Shown piece by piece: positions 1 through 9,996 of a DNA stretch of 64,000 nucleotides. The notes beneath the pieces were generated by a model. It searched no databases and had not been told where the DNA came from. It saw only the letters and a program-made list of their open reading frames with translations. Position numbers and translations under genes: made by a program. How positions within the stretch are numbered: position 1 is the stretch's first letter; each line of letters opens with the position of its first letter. The DNA is from Dactylosporangium aurantiacum (GTDB lineage Bacteria > Actinomycetota > Actinomycetes > Mycobacteriales > Micromonosporaceae): NCBI RefSeq assembly GCF_000716715.1, contig NZ_JNYJ01000050.1, positions 1 to 64,000 of the forward strand, given 5' to 3'.

Positions 1-414
1 GGAGCCTCCGCCCGCCCCCGCCGCCCGGCCCCGCAGGCGGGCGAGCCGCCCGCGCCACCTCCGCACCCGGCCGCCCAGCGGTTCGTCGGCATGTGCGTCG
101 AGATCCTCAACGGCTACCGCCCGGCCGCCCACCTGCGCCAGGTCACCCACCCGAAGCACTGCGCCGCCGTCACCGACCAGCTGACCCGCCGCACCGTCCG
201 GGTCCGCATGTCCCCGTCCCACGCCGCCCGCCAGGGCAGCCTCGTCCGCGTGCGCCGCATGCTCGTCAGCGAGCCCCTCCCCGGCGTCGCCGAGCTCGTC
301 GCCGTCCTCGAGCAGGGCACCACCGCCTGGGCGATGGCCGTCCGCCTCGAACGCCAGACCCGCCCCGCCCCCGGCACGTCCACCTGGCTCTGCACCCTCG
401 TCCAGGTGGTCTGA
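1..414 (+). CDS. Rv3235-family protein (5' partial)
   Basis: The reading frame is open from the first base and ends at TGA 412–414, so the start lies left of the window; 137 residues are visible. The C-terminal half has the pattern of the actinobacterial Rv3235 family (DUF6459-like): a helix reading RFVGMCVEILNGYRPAAHLR, then a β-rich part with RVRRMLVSEPLPGVAELVAV and a closing WLCTLVQV. The first 25 residues are Pro/Ala-rich. The biochemical role of the family is unknown. In mycobacteria the homologue lies a few genes from secA, which agrees with secA being the next gene here, on the opposite strand. A palindrome follows the stop directly. Confidence 0.75.
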   Translation, partial: GASARPRRPAPQAGEPPAPPPHPAAQRFVGMCVEILNGYRPAAHLRQVTHPKHCAAVTDQLTRRTVRVRMSPSHAARQGSLVRVRRMLVSEPLPGVAELVAVLEQGTTAWAMAVRLERQTRPAPGTSTWLCTLVQVV

Positions 415-418
415 AGCA

Positions 419-456
419 CCGGTGCGCCCGCCGAGGGAGGGCGGCAGGCGCACCGG
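419..456. repeat. Palindromic element, copy 1
   Basis: Ten-bp perfect arms CCGGTGCGCC (419–428) and GGCGCACCGG (447–456) enclose an inner CCGCC/GGCGG stem and a GAGGGA-type loop. It starts 4 bp after the stop codon of the upstream gene, so it could act as a terminator, though no T-run follows. It shares arms and loop with the copies at 481–527 and about 703–750. Confidence 0.7.
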
Positions 457-480
457 CCCACGGCACACACTCCCCGCACG

Positions 481-527
481 AGGTCCGGTGCGCCCACCGA
501 TGGGAGGGCGGCGGGCGCACCGGACCT
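481..527. repeat. Palindromic element, copy 2
   Basis: Perfect 15-bp inverted repeat: AGGTCCGGTGCGCCC at 481–495 and its complement at 513–527, with a 17-nt interior containing GGGAGGGCGG. This is the longest and cleanest of the three related palindromes. It lies wholly in non-coding DNA. Confidence 0.75.
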
Positions 528-702
528 CACCCCCGCATCCGTGCGGACCGCCGTCCCGGCACGGGGCAGGACGGCGCCCCGCCACCGACCAGCCCTTCGT
601 CCCGGGCTGGCCACCTGGCAGCGGGGACCATCCCGGCCAACCTCGCGGCGCCGGCGTGGTCCCCGCTGCTCAGCGGCTCGCCCTCCACGGACAAGGGCCA
701 GC

Positions 703-750
703 GAAACCCCCGGTGCGCCCGCTGGAGGGGCGGCGGGCGTACCGGGGTTC
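703..750. repeat. Palindromic element, copy 3
   Basis: Imperfect copy of the same element: CCGGTGCGCCC on the left, GGGCGTACCGG on the right, and the shared GGAGGGGCGGC interior. The arms extend outward into C/G runs with one or two mismatches. Boundaries are approximate. Confidence 0.6.
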
Positions 751-1124
751 CAGCCGCGACCACTGCCCCAGCCAGCGACAATGCCGGCCCCACCGCCAAG
801 CGACCACGTTGCCTGGACACCACCGCGCACCGGGCGAACCGGCCGGCGGACCACCGCGGCCAGCGCACACGGGCATCGACGGCCGGTCAGCCGGTGGGAT
901 CACCGCGCAATATGGGCGCACCGGCCACGGTCGACCGCTTCCGTCCACCCACAGACCGGCCATACGTCATACGGCCACCGTTCCAGGAGGTGCACTGCCC
1001 GCCACCGCCCGCGCGACCCACCGCCCGCGCGACCCACCGCTGACGCGGGCGACCGGCTGCGTGATCCACCGCCCAGTCGCCGCACTCACGGGACCACCAC
1101 CCACGCCCGCCACCGCCACCGGCC

Positions 1125-1310
1125 CACGCGACCCGCTGGCCGCACAACAACCGCCCACGCAACCCGCTGGCCGCACAACAACCGCCCACGCAACCCGCTG
1201 GCCGCACAACAACCGCCCACGCAACCCGCTGGCCGCACAACACCCGCCCACGCGACCCGCTGGCCGCACAACACCCGCCCACGCAACCCGCTGGCCGCAC
1301 AACGACCCGG
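1125..1310. repeat. 31-bp tandem repeat array, six copies
   Basis: The unit contains ACCCGCTGGCCGCACAAC followed by a variable AACCGCC or ACCCGCC and CACGCA or CACGCG. The CGCACAAC landmark recurs at 1141, 1172, 1203, 1234, 1265 and 1296, exactly 31 bp apart, with only a few substitutions between copies. There are no spacers, so this is not a CRISPR array. Thirty-one bp is close to three helical turns, so identical sites would lie on one face of the DNA. Confidence 0.85.
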
Positions 1311-1684
1311 CCGGGCACGGACCCGAACGCGGGACCGCTGCTAACGCCCACCGCGACACCGCATGCCGGACCGAATCGCCCCGCCGCCGCGCGCGGAACC
1401 GACCATCAGCGGACCAGCCCGCCACCCCGGGCCGAACCCGCAGGAGCCAACCGCTCCATGGAAGTCACTGCTCGCGCGGTCGGTAACACTCGCCGCCCCG
1501 CAGGAACGCCGGCGACGGGAGCCGGCGCCCACCGGACCCGGTGCCCAACGGACGCCACCACCACAGCGGCGCGGTCGCCGGGTGCGGCCCGCGGGCGGAA
1601 CGGAACAGGCGTGGAGTGGTCTGCGGAGCACGGTGGCGCCGAGGCCCCGGAAACGGGAAGCGAACGGCCGGGTGGGAACGCGGC

Positions 1685-1724
1685 GACGCCCGCCCTCCGA
1701 GAAGCTCAGGGGAGGGCGGGCGTC
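1685..1724 (-). terminator. Hairpin terminator after secA
   Basis: Perfect 14-bp stem (1685–1698 with 1711–1724, arm GACGCCCGCCCTCC) and a 12-nt loop, beginning 11 bp downstream of the secA stop on the minus strand. There is no T-tract, which is common for actinobacterial terminators. Confidence 0.7.
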
Positions 1725-1735
1725 GGCGGGAAGCG

Positions 1736-4657
<2,922 letters not shown>

Positions 4658-4829
4658 GGGTCAGCGCTCCCTCAAACGTCTGCGACCCATCGTAGGCGGC
4701 TTCCCGACCGAACTGACGCCCCCGCCCTGTCACTGTACGGACACGGAAGTACAAAATGGTATAAATCACCTCCAGGTAGCGAAGAAATATCCGTTGGCGG
4801 CGGGCACATTTGGGGCAGGATCGGCGGAC
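4658..4829. promoter_or_regulatory. Divergent promoter region secA / GNAT gene
   Basis: Contains an unusually AT-rich patch at about 4740–4790 (TACAAAATGGTATAAATCA) in otherwise very GC-rich DNA. TATAAA could be a -10 element for the rightward gene and the reverse TATACC one for secA, but I cannot assign a good -35 to either, so individual promoter boxes are not called. Confidence 0.4.
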
Positions 4830-5978
4830 ATGGAGCCGATCGAACTCACCACCGGCGACGGGCTCGTCCTGCGCGCCTGGCAGGAGGACGACGCGGAGGA
4901 CGTCTTCCGCGCCTGCCAGGATCCCCTGATCCAGCGCTGGACCATGGTCCCGGTGCCCTACCTGCGCGAACAGGCCGTCGCCTACGTGCGGGAGATGTCC
5001 CGGGCCGCGTGGGTCAGCGAAACGTCCGCCCCGCTCGGGGTGTTCGACGCCCGCACGGGTGAACTGCTCGCCTCCGCCGGCCTGGTCACCCTGGACCTGC
5101 GCAACAAGCACGCCGAGTTGGGCACCTGGGTGGCGCCGTGGGCCCGCGGGCGGCGGGTCGCGGAGCGGGCCGGGCGGGCCGTCGCGCACTGGGCGTTCGA
5201 GGTCCTCGGCCTCACCCGGCTGGTCTGGCGGGCCGAGGTGGGCAACCACGCCTCGAAGCTCAGCGCCGAGCGGATCGGCTTCACGTTCGACGGCGTCGTG
5301 CGCTCGCTGCTGCCGGCGAAGGAGGGCGGCTTCGTCGACGGCTGGCACGGGGTACTGCTGCCCGGCGAGGTCTGCGACACGCCTCCGCCGTGGGTGGCCC
5401 CGGGCGGCCCTGGCGCGCTGCGCGCCCACACGTTCGGCAACCCGCCGACCCGTCTGCCCGCCGGGCCGGGCACGCTGCGGATGGCGCGGGAGAGCGACCT
5501 GGACGACCTGGTCGAGACGTTCCGCGACCCGGAGACCGTCCAGTGGACGTCCGTCCCGCTGGACTACGGCCCGGAGCACGCCCTGGACTTCATCCATCAC
5601 CGGTACGAGGCCGGCTGGCTGCGCGGCACCGGCGTCGGTTTCGTGCTCGCGGACCCCGACGACCGGTTCGCCGGCACCATCGACCTGCGGATCAACCCGA
5701 CCGACCTGGTGACGGCCGAGCTGGGCTTCTCCTCCGCGCCGTGGATCCGGGGCAAGGGCTTCATGACCGAGGCCGCGCGGGCGCTCTGCGGCTTCGGGTT
5801 CGACCGGCTCGCCCTGGGCCGGATCGTCTGGCGGGCACATGTGGGCAACCACGGATCGAGAAGGGTGGCCGAGAAGGTGGGTTTCGTGGTCGAAGGGGTG
5901 CAGCGCGACAGCTGCGAGCAACGCGGCGTCCGGCTCGACGGCTGGGTGGCGACCCTGCTGAAGCGGGACCTGCGGTGA
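4830..5978 (+). CDS. Tandem GNAT acetyltransferase (two RimJ/RimL-like domains)
   Basis: 382 residues containing two GCN5-related N-acetyltransferase domains of the RimJ/RimL type. Domain 1 (about 1–180) has the β4 strand AELGTWVAPWARGRRVAE and NHASKLSAERIGF. Domain 2 (about 205–382) has AELGFSSAPWIRGKGFMT and NHGSRRVAEKVGF, where RGKG is the acetyl-CoA pyrophosphate loop. In domain 1 that loop reads RGRR, so its cofactor binding may be weaker. The start is the ATG after GGCAGGA. The stop overlaps the GTG of the next gene by 4 bp, so the two are translationally coupled. The acceptor substrate cannot be deduced; candidates are ribosomal proteins, antibiotics or small metabolites. Confidence 0.85.
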   Translation: MEPIELTTGDGLVLRAWQEDDAEDVFRACQDPLIQRWTMVPVPYLREQAVAYVREMSRAAWVSETSAPLGVFDARTGELLASAGLVTLDLRNKHAELGTWVAPWARGRRVAERAGRAVAHWAFEVLGLTRLVWRAEVGNHASKLSAERIGFTFDGVVRSLLPAKEGGFVDGWHGVLLPGEVCDTPPPWVAPGGPGALRAHTFGNPPTRLPAGPGTLRMARESDLDDLVETFRDPETVQWTSVPLDYGPEHALDFIHHRYEAGWLRGTGVGFVLADPDDRFAGTIDLRINPTDLVTAELGFSSAPWIRGKGFMTEAARALCGFGFDRLALGRIVWRAHVGNHGSRRVAEKVGFVVEGVQRDSCEQRGVRLDGWVATLLKRDLR

Positions 5979-7027
5979 AGGTCGCGCTCAGGCCGTTCCG
6001 GGACGACGACGCCGACGCGGTCGCCGAGGCGTGCGGCGACCCGGTGATCGCCCACTACCTGCCGTTCCTGCCGCAGCCGTACACCCGCGACGACGCGCTG
6101 GAGTTCTTCCGGCGCAAGCCCGAGGACCTCGCGGTCGTCGACCCGGGGACCGACCGCGTGCTGGGCAGCGTCGGCTCGACCCCGCGCGGCGACGGCACCG
6201 CCGAGGTCGGCTACTGGGTGGCGCCGTGGGCCCGCCGCCAGGGGGTCGCCTCGGCCGCGCTCGACCAGTTCGCCGGGCGGCTCTTCGAGTCCGGTCTGCA
6301 GCGGCTGTACCTGGTGACCGCGCTGACCAACGGGGCGAGCCAGCGCGTCGCGGTCGCCGGCGGCTTCGTCCGGGAAGGCGTCGCGCGCGGCTCGACCAGG
6401 ACCCGCGACGGCGGCTGGCAGGACATGGTCGTGTGGGCGCGGACCGCGGCCGACCCGCCGGGGCCGAGCGTGCGGGTGCTGCCGGACCTGCCCGGCGGCT
6501 CGCTCACCGACGGCGTCGTCACGCTGCGCCCGATCGTCGAGGAGGACGGGCCCGACACGTACCAGATGCGCAGCCTTCCGGACGTCAGCGGCCGCTCGGT
6601 CGTGGGCACCCCGATGGACCCGGCCGTCGTCGCCCGCCAGTGCGCCGAGTCGGTGTCGAAGTGGCTGGCCGGGCAGCGCGCCGAGATGACCGTCCGCGCC
6701 GCGGCCGACGACGGCTACCTCGGCGAGATCGCGCTGTTCTACGCGGAGCCGGCGCTGCGCGAGGCGATGATCGGCTACAGCCTCACCCCCGCCGCGCGCG
6801 GCAAGGGGTACGCGGCCCGCGCCGCCCGGCTCGTCACCGCCTGGGGGTTCGAGATCGGCATGGCGCGGATGATCGCCGGCACCGCGCCGGACAACATCGC
6901 GTCGCAGCGGGTGCTGGAGGCCGCCGGCTACCACCGGGAGGGCCTGCAGCGCGGGCGGCTACCCGGGCCGGACGGCACCAGGATCGACAACATTCAGTTC
7001 GCCAAGCTGCGCCCGGCGGCCACCTAG
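5975..7027 (+). CDS. Second tandem GNAT acetyltransferase
   Basis: 350 residues, again with two GNAT domains. Domain 1 (about 1–155) carries AEVGYWVAPWARRQGVASAA and SQRVAVAGGFVREG. Domain 2 (about 175–350) carries IGYSLTPAARGKGYAARA and SQRVLEAAGYHREG. The GTG start at 5975 overlaps the preceding TGA; no other start gives a complete domain 1. Domain 1 resembles domain 1 of the upstream gene (WVAPWAR in both), suggesting duplication. The two proteins may work on one substrate or form a hetero-oligomer, but that is inference. The product is soluble, with no signal or membrane segment. Confidence 0.85.
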   Translation: MKVALRPFRDDDADAVAEACGDPVIAHYLPFLPQPYTRDDALEFFRRKPEDLAVVDPGTDRVLGSVGSTPRGDGTAEVGYWVAPWARRQGVASAALDQFAGRLFESGLQRLYLVTALTNGASQRVAVAGGFVREGVARGSTRTRDGGWQDMVVWARTAADPPGPSVRVLPDLPGGSLTDGVVTLRPIVEEDGPDTYQMRSLPDVSGRSVVGTPMDPAVVARQCAESVSKWLAGQRAEMTVRAAADDGYLGEIALFYAEPALREAMIGYSLTPAARGKGYAARAARLVTAWGFEIGMARMIAGTAPDNIASQRVLEAAGYHREGLQRGRLPGPDGTRIDNIQFAKLRPAAT

Positions 7028-7068
7028 GCGTCATCGGGTGTTGCCGTGCGCCCGCGAGCATCGGGCGC

Positions 7069-8172
7069 ATGCGTCGACGTGCAGTGATCTCGGGCATGGG
7101 AGTGGCCGCCGGGGCCGCGGTCCTCCCACAGGCCCTCGTCAGCCCGGCAGCCGCCCACACCGGCAAGCCGCCGAACCCGTCCCGGCCGCTGGTCATCGGC
7201 CACCGCGGGGCGAGCGGGCACCGGCCCGAGCACACCCTGGCCGCGTACCGCCTGGCGATCGCCATGGGCGCGGACTTCATCGAGCCGGACCTGGTGCCGA
7301 CGAAGGACGGCCAGCTGGTCGCCCGGCACGAGAACGAGATCTCCGGCACCACCGACGTGGCGTCGAAGCCGCAGTTCGCGGGCCGTAGGACCACGAAGAC
7401 CATCGACGGGGTCGCCGTCACCGGGTGGTTCACGGAGGACTTCACCCTCGCGGAGCTCAAGACGCTGCGTGCGGTCGAGCGGCTCCCCGCGGTGCGGGCG
7501 CACAACACCATCTACGACGGGTACTTCCAGATCCCGACCCTGCAGGAGGTCATCGACCTGGCGAAGTCCGCCGGGCGGGCCGCGGGCCGCCGCATCGGCG
7601 TGTACCCGGAGACGAAGCACCCCACCTACTTCGCGTCGATCGGGCTGGCCCTGGAGCCGCTGCTCGCCCGGGTGCTCAAGCGCAACGGCCTGGCCGGACG
7701 CGACGCGGCGGCCTTCCTGCAGTCCTTCGAGCCGACCAGCATCGAGAAGCTGCGCGGCCTGGTGGACACCCCGTCGGTGGTGCTGCTGGACGCGGTCGGC
7801 TCGCCGTTCGACTTCCGCAGCACCGGCGACCCGCGCACCTGGGCGGACCTCGCCAAGCCGGCCGGCCTGGACTGGCTCAAGACCTTCGCCGACGGCGTCG
7901 GCGCCACCAAGAACCTGGTCATCGCCCGGGACGCGGCCGGCAACCTGCTCCAGCCGACCCCGCTCATCGCCGACGCGCACGCGCGCGGCCTGCGGGTGCA
8001 CGCATGGACCTTCCGCAACGAGAACCAGTTCCTGCCGCTGAACCTGCGCCGGGGCACCGACCCCAACGCGTGGGGCGACGTGATCACCGAGATCCGGACG
8101 TTCCTCGCGGCGGGGCTCGACGGCGTCTTCGCCGACTACCCGGACACGGCGGTGCTGGCCCGCGACCTGTAG
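7069..8172 (+). CDS. glpQ: Secreted glycerophosphodiester phosphodiesterase
   Basis: Hydrolyses deacylated phospholipid head-group diesters to glycerol-3-phosphate and an alcohol. The 367-residue product starts with a Tat-like signal (RRRAVISGMG, an Ala-rich segment, then SPAAAHT as a likely cleavage region). The catalytic signatures of the family follow: VIGHRGASGHRPEHTLAAY, with the HRG histidine near residue 44; FIEPDLVPTKDGQLVARHE, with the metal-binding E/D and second histidine; and the late VHAWTFRNEN plus DGVFADYPD barrel strands. Its size fits the long periplasmic GlpQ type. It stands alone after the GNAT pair, with a 41-bp gap and a strong terminator behind it. Confidence 0.92.
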   Translation: MRRRAVISGMGVAAGAAVLPQALVSPAAAHTGKPPNPSRPLVIGHRGASGHRPEHTLAAYRLAIAMGADFIEPDLVPTKDGQLVARHENEISGTTDVASKPQFAGRRTTKTIDGVAVTGWFTEDFTLAELKTLRAVERLPAVRAHNTIYDGYFQIPTLQEVIDLAKSAGRAAGRRIGVYPETKHPTYFASIGLALEPLLARVLKRNGLAGRDAAAFLQSFEPTSIEKLRGLVDTPSVVLLDAVGSPFDFRSTGDPRTWADLAKPAGLDWLKTFADGVGATKNLVIARDAAGNLLQPTPLIADAHARGLRVHAWTFRNENQFLPLNLRRGTDPNAWGDVITEIRTFLAAGLDGVFADYPDTAVLARDL

Positions 8173-8189
8173 GCGCCCCGTCAGTGGTT

Positions 8190-8220
8190 GCGGCGGGCCG
8201 GTCCAGCACCGGCCCGCCGC
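8190..8220. terminator. Bidirectional terminator glpQ / hpf
   Basis: Perfect 13-bp GC-rich stem (8190–8202 with 8208–8220) and a 5-nt loop CCAGC, placed between the convergent glpQ and hpf stops. It can serve both strands. Confidence 0.8.
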
Positions 8221-8251
8221 GACGGTTCACGCCGTCACCTGCGCTGGTCGC

Positions 8252-8887
8252 TCACGCGCCGAGGCTCATGACCCCGTAGTCGTACGCCTTGCGCCGGTAC
8301 ACGACGCTGGGCCGGCCCGACTCCTTGTCGTTGAACAGGTAGAAGTCGTGGCCCAGCAGCTCCATGTGGAACAGCGCGTCGTCCACGGTCATCGGCTCGC
8401 CCGGGTGCTCCTTCTCCCGCACGATGTGCCACGGCTGGTCGTCCTGCTCCTCGATCAGGTCGAACCCGTCCGCTTCGATCTGGTCCTCACGGCCACCCGC
8501 GGCGGCGACGCCGGCCCGCTCGGGCGGCGTGAACGCCAGCGACGCGGTCGCCGCGGCGACGGAGACGGGCGCGTGCCGTCCCCGGTGAACGCGCCGCCGG
8601 TCGGCGGCCCGGCTGAGTCTGCTGTCCAGCTTGGTGATCGCGGCGTCCAGCGCGCTGTAGAAGTCGGCGGCGCAGGCCTCCGCCCGGATCACCGGCCCCC
8701 GGGAGACACACGTGATCTCCACACGCTGGCAGTGATCGGATTGGCGCGGATTGCGCTCGTGAAACAACTCGACGTCGACGCGGATGAGCTTGTGGTCGTA
8801 TCGCTCGACCTTCTGCAGCTTGTCTGCGACGTGCTGCCGGTAATGGTCGGGCACCTCGACGTTGCGGCCCTTGACGACGATGTCCAC
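8252..8887 (-). CDS. hpf: Long-form ribosome hibernation promoting factor
   Basis: Binds the 30S decoding region and, through its C-terminal domain, pairs ribosomes into inactive 100S dimers in stationary phase or stress. Of 211 residues, the N-terminal S30AE domain is about 1–100 (IVVKGRNVEVPDHYRQHV, then DFYSALDAAITKLDSRL and a basic tract). A variable Ala-rich linker follows, then the C-terminal dimerisation domain with PWHIVREKEH and LLGHDFYLFNDKESGRPSVVYRRK. The start is GTG (8887), with GGGGGAGG about 7 bp upstream. An Hpf gene near secA and comF is conserved in actinobacteria. Confidence 0.95.
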   Translation of the reverse strand: MDIVVKGRNVEVPDHYRQHVADKLQKVERYDHKLIRVDVELFHERNPRQSDHCQRVEITCVSRGPVIRAEACAADFYSALDAAITKLDSRLSRAADRRRVHRGRHAPVSVAAATASLAFTPPERAGVAAAGGREDQIEADGFDLIEEQDDQPWHIVREKEHPGEPMTVDDALFHMELLGHDFYLFNDKESGRPSVVYRRKAYDYGVMSLGA

Positions 8888-9232
8888 TCCTGGCCTCCCC
8901 CACGGGTCTAGCTAAAGAAACGGGTTTGGGTTCGGGTTTGTTGTCGGCACTAGATCGGCCCGAGCGCGCCTCCCCAGAGGCTGAGCCCACGCGGCACGCG
9001 ACCGAAACGGATGGGGCAGCTTCCTCCCTTCCGAACCGGCGCTTCGCGGACGCCGGCTGAGGCTGATCGCACGGCTCTCGGTCAGCTCGTCTCTCGACGT
9101 TAAACCGAGGACAGCCACTAGTCACCCCTGGTTCACAAGAACTCTGTGTCCAACTCGTGAAACCCTCCTCGCGGATTACCCCGAGTGGCGCAAGAAGTCA
9201 CGTTCCGCTCGTAACGCCACGAACGGCGCATG
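8888..9232. other. Intergenic region upstream of hpf
   Basis: 345 bp between comF and hpf, both on the minus strand. It must contain the hpf promoter and probably the end of the mtrA–comF transcript. I see no clean sigma-factor boxes. A short minus-strand reading frame (8912–9118) has no recognisable features and no good ribosome-binding site, and I do not call it. A GGTTTGGGTTCGGGTTTG tract lies just upstream of the hpf ribosome-binding site. Confidence 0.4.
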
Positions 9233-9988
9233 CTACGTGGCACGCTGCGTAGCGGCCAGCACGGCGACGCGGTCGACCCGGACCCCGGCGGCGGCGAGCC
9301 GGGCCGCTGACGCCGCGAGCGTCGACCCGGTGGTGATGATGTCGTCGACGAGCACGACCCGGCCCGTCGAGGCGCCGGCCGTGAGGCGCCGGCCGCGCAC
9401 CGCGAACGCCGACCCGGCCGCCCGGGCCCGCTCGGCCGCCGACAGCTCGACCGAGTCCTCCCGCTTGGGCAGCGCCCGCAGCAGCCCCGCGACGCCGACG
9501 TCGACGCCCCGCCGCCGCAGCGCCACGGACGCCTCCCGCGCGATCCGGTCGATGTGGTCGCCGAACCGGCGCCGCGCCGCGGCCGAGGTGGCCGGCACCG
9601 GCACCAGCGTCACCACCCCACCGCCCCCGGCCGCCCCGAGCCCGGCGGCAGCCGAAGAACCGCGCGCCGCGCCGGACCGAACCACGCCGGGCGGCCCAGG
9701 CTCGGTGACGGCCGTGAGCACCACCCTCGCCAGGAGCCCGCCGAGCACCGGCGCCAGCTCGTGCCGGTTGCGTTCCTTGTACTGGATGAGCATCCGCCGT
9801 ACCGATCCCGCGTACGCCGCCAGGGCGTACACCGGCGGCAACCCGGGCGGCTCGGGCACCGGCCGCGTCCGGCCCGGCCGGGCGGCCGCGAGCGCCTCCC
9901 GGCACGGCCCGCACAGTGCCTGCCGCGCGGGCTCGTCGCAGCCCGCGCAGGTGGCCGGCAGCACCAGGTCCAGCAGATCGGCGAGCAC
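9233..9988 (-). CDS. comF: ComF-family phosphoribosyltransferase-like protein
   Basis: 251 residues. The N-terminus has a four-cysteine zinc-ribbon (CAGC...CGPC, residues about 14–31). The C-terminal half is a type-I phosphoribosyltransferase fold with the PRPP-binding loop VVLVDDIITTGSTL and the upstream VPVPATSAAARRRFGDH. ComF proteins are linked to DNA uptake in naturally transformable bacteria, but in actinobacteria the role is untested. The insert between ribbon and fold is Gly/Ala-rich. I chose GTG 9988, 8 bp after the lpqB stop; there is no ATG nearby. Its place at the end of mtrA-mtrB-lpqB matches mycobacteria. Confidence 0.85.
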   Translation of the reverse strand: MLADLLDLVLPATCAGCDEPARQALCGPCREALAAARPGRTRPVPEPPGLPPVYALAAYAGSVRRMLIQYKERNRHELAPVLGGLLARVVLTAVTEPGPPGVVRSGAARGSSAAAGLGAAGGGGVVTLVPVPATSAAARRRFGDHIDRIAREASVALRRRGVDVGVAGLLRALPKREDSVELSAAERARAAGSAFAVRGRRLTAGASTGRVVLVDDIITTGSTLAASAARLAAAGVRVDRVAVLAATQRAT

Positions 9989-9996
9989 GACGCCGC

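Larger units (their letters stand above)
415..1735. other. 1.3-kb non-coding interval rich in palindromes and tandem repeats
   Basis: I see no convincing gene here. Every frame is open for long stretches, but the translations are Pro/Arg/Gly/His-rich with no recognisable domain, as expected for unconstrained high-GC DNA. The interval holds three related palindromes (419–456, 481–527, about 703–750), a half copy (914–924), a duplicated 16-bp GC-rich string near 1006–1037, the 31-bp tandem repeat array and, at its right end, the secA terminator hairpin. Confidence 0.6.

Noticed and set aside
1125..1310. CRISPR-like array
   Set aside because: The 31-bp repeats are contiguous with no spacers and no cas genes are present.
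422..1486. Long plus-strand reading frames between the Rv3235-family gene and secA
   Set aside because: All frames are open in this GC-rich DNA; the translations are Pro/Arg/His-rich, run through the palindromes and the 31-bp repeats, and show no domain or ribosome-binding site.
8912..9118. Small minus-strand ORF upstream of hpf
   Set aside because: No ribosome-binding site, no recognisable motif, and it lies in what should be the hpf promoter region.
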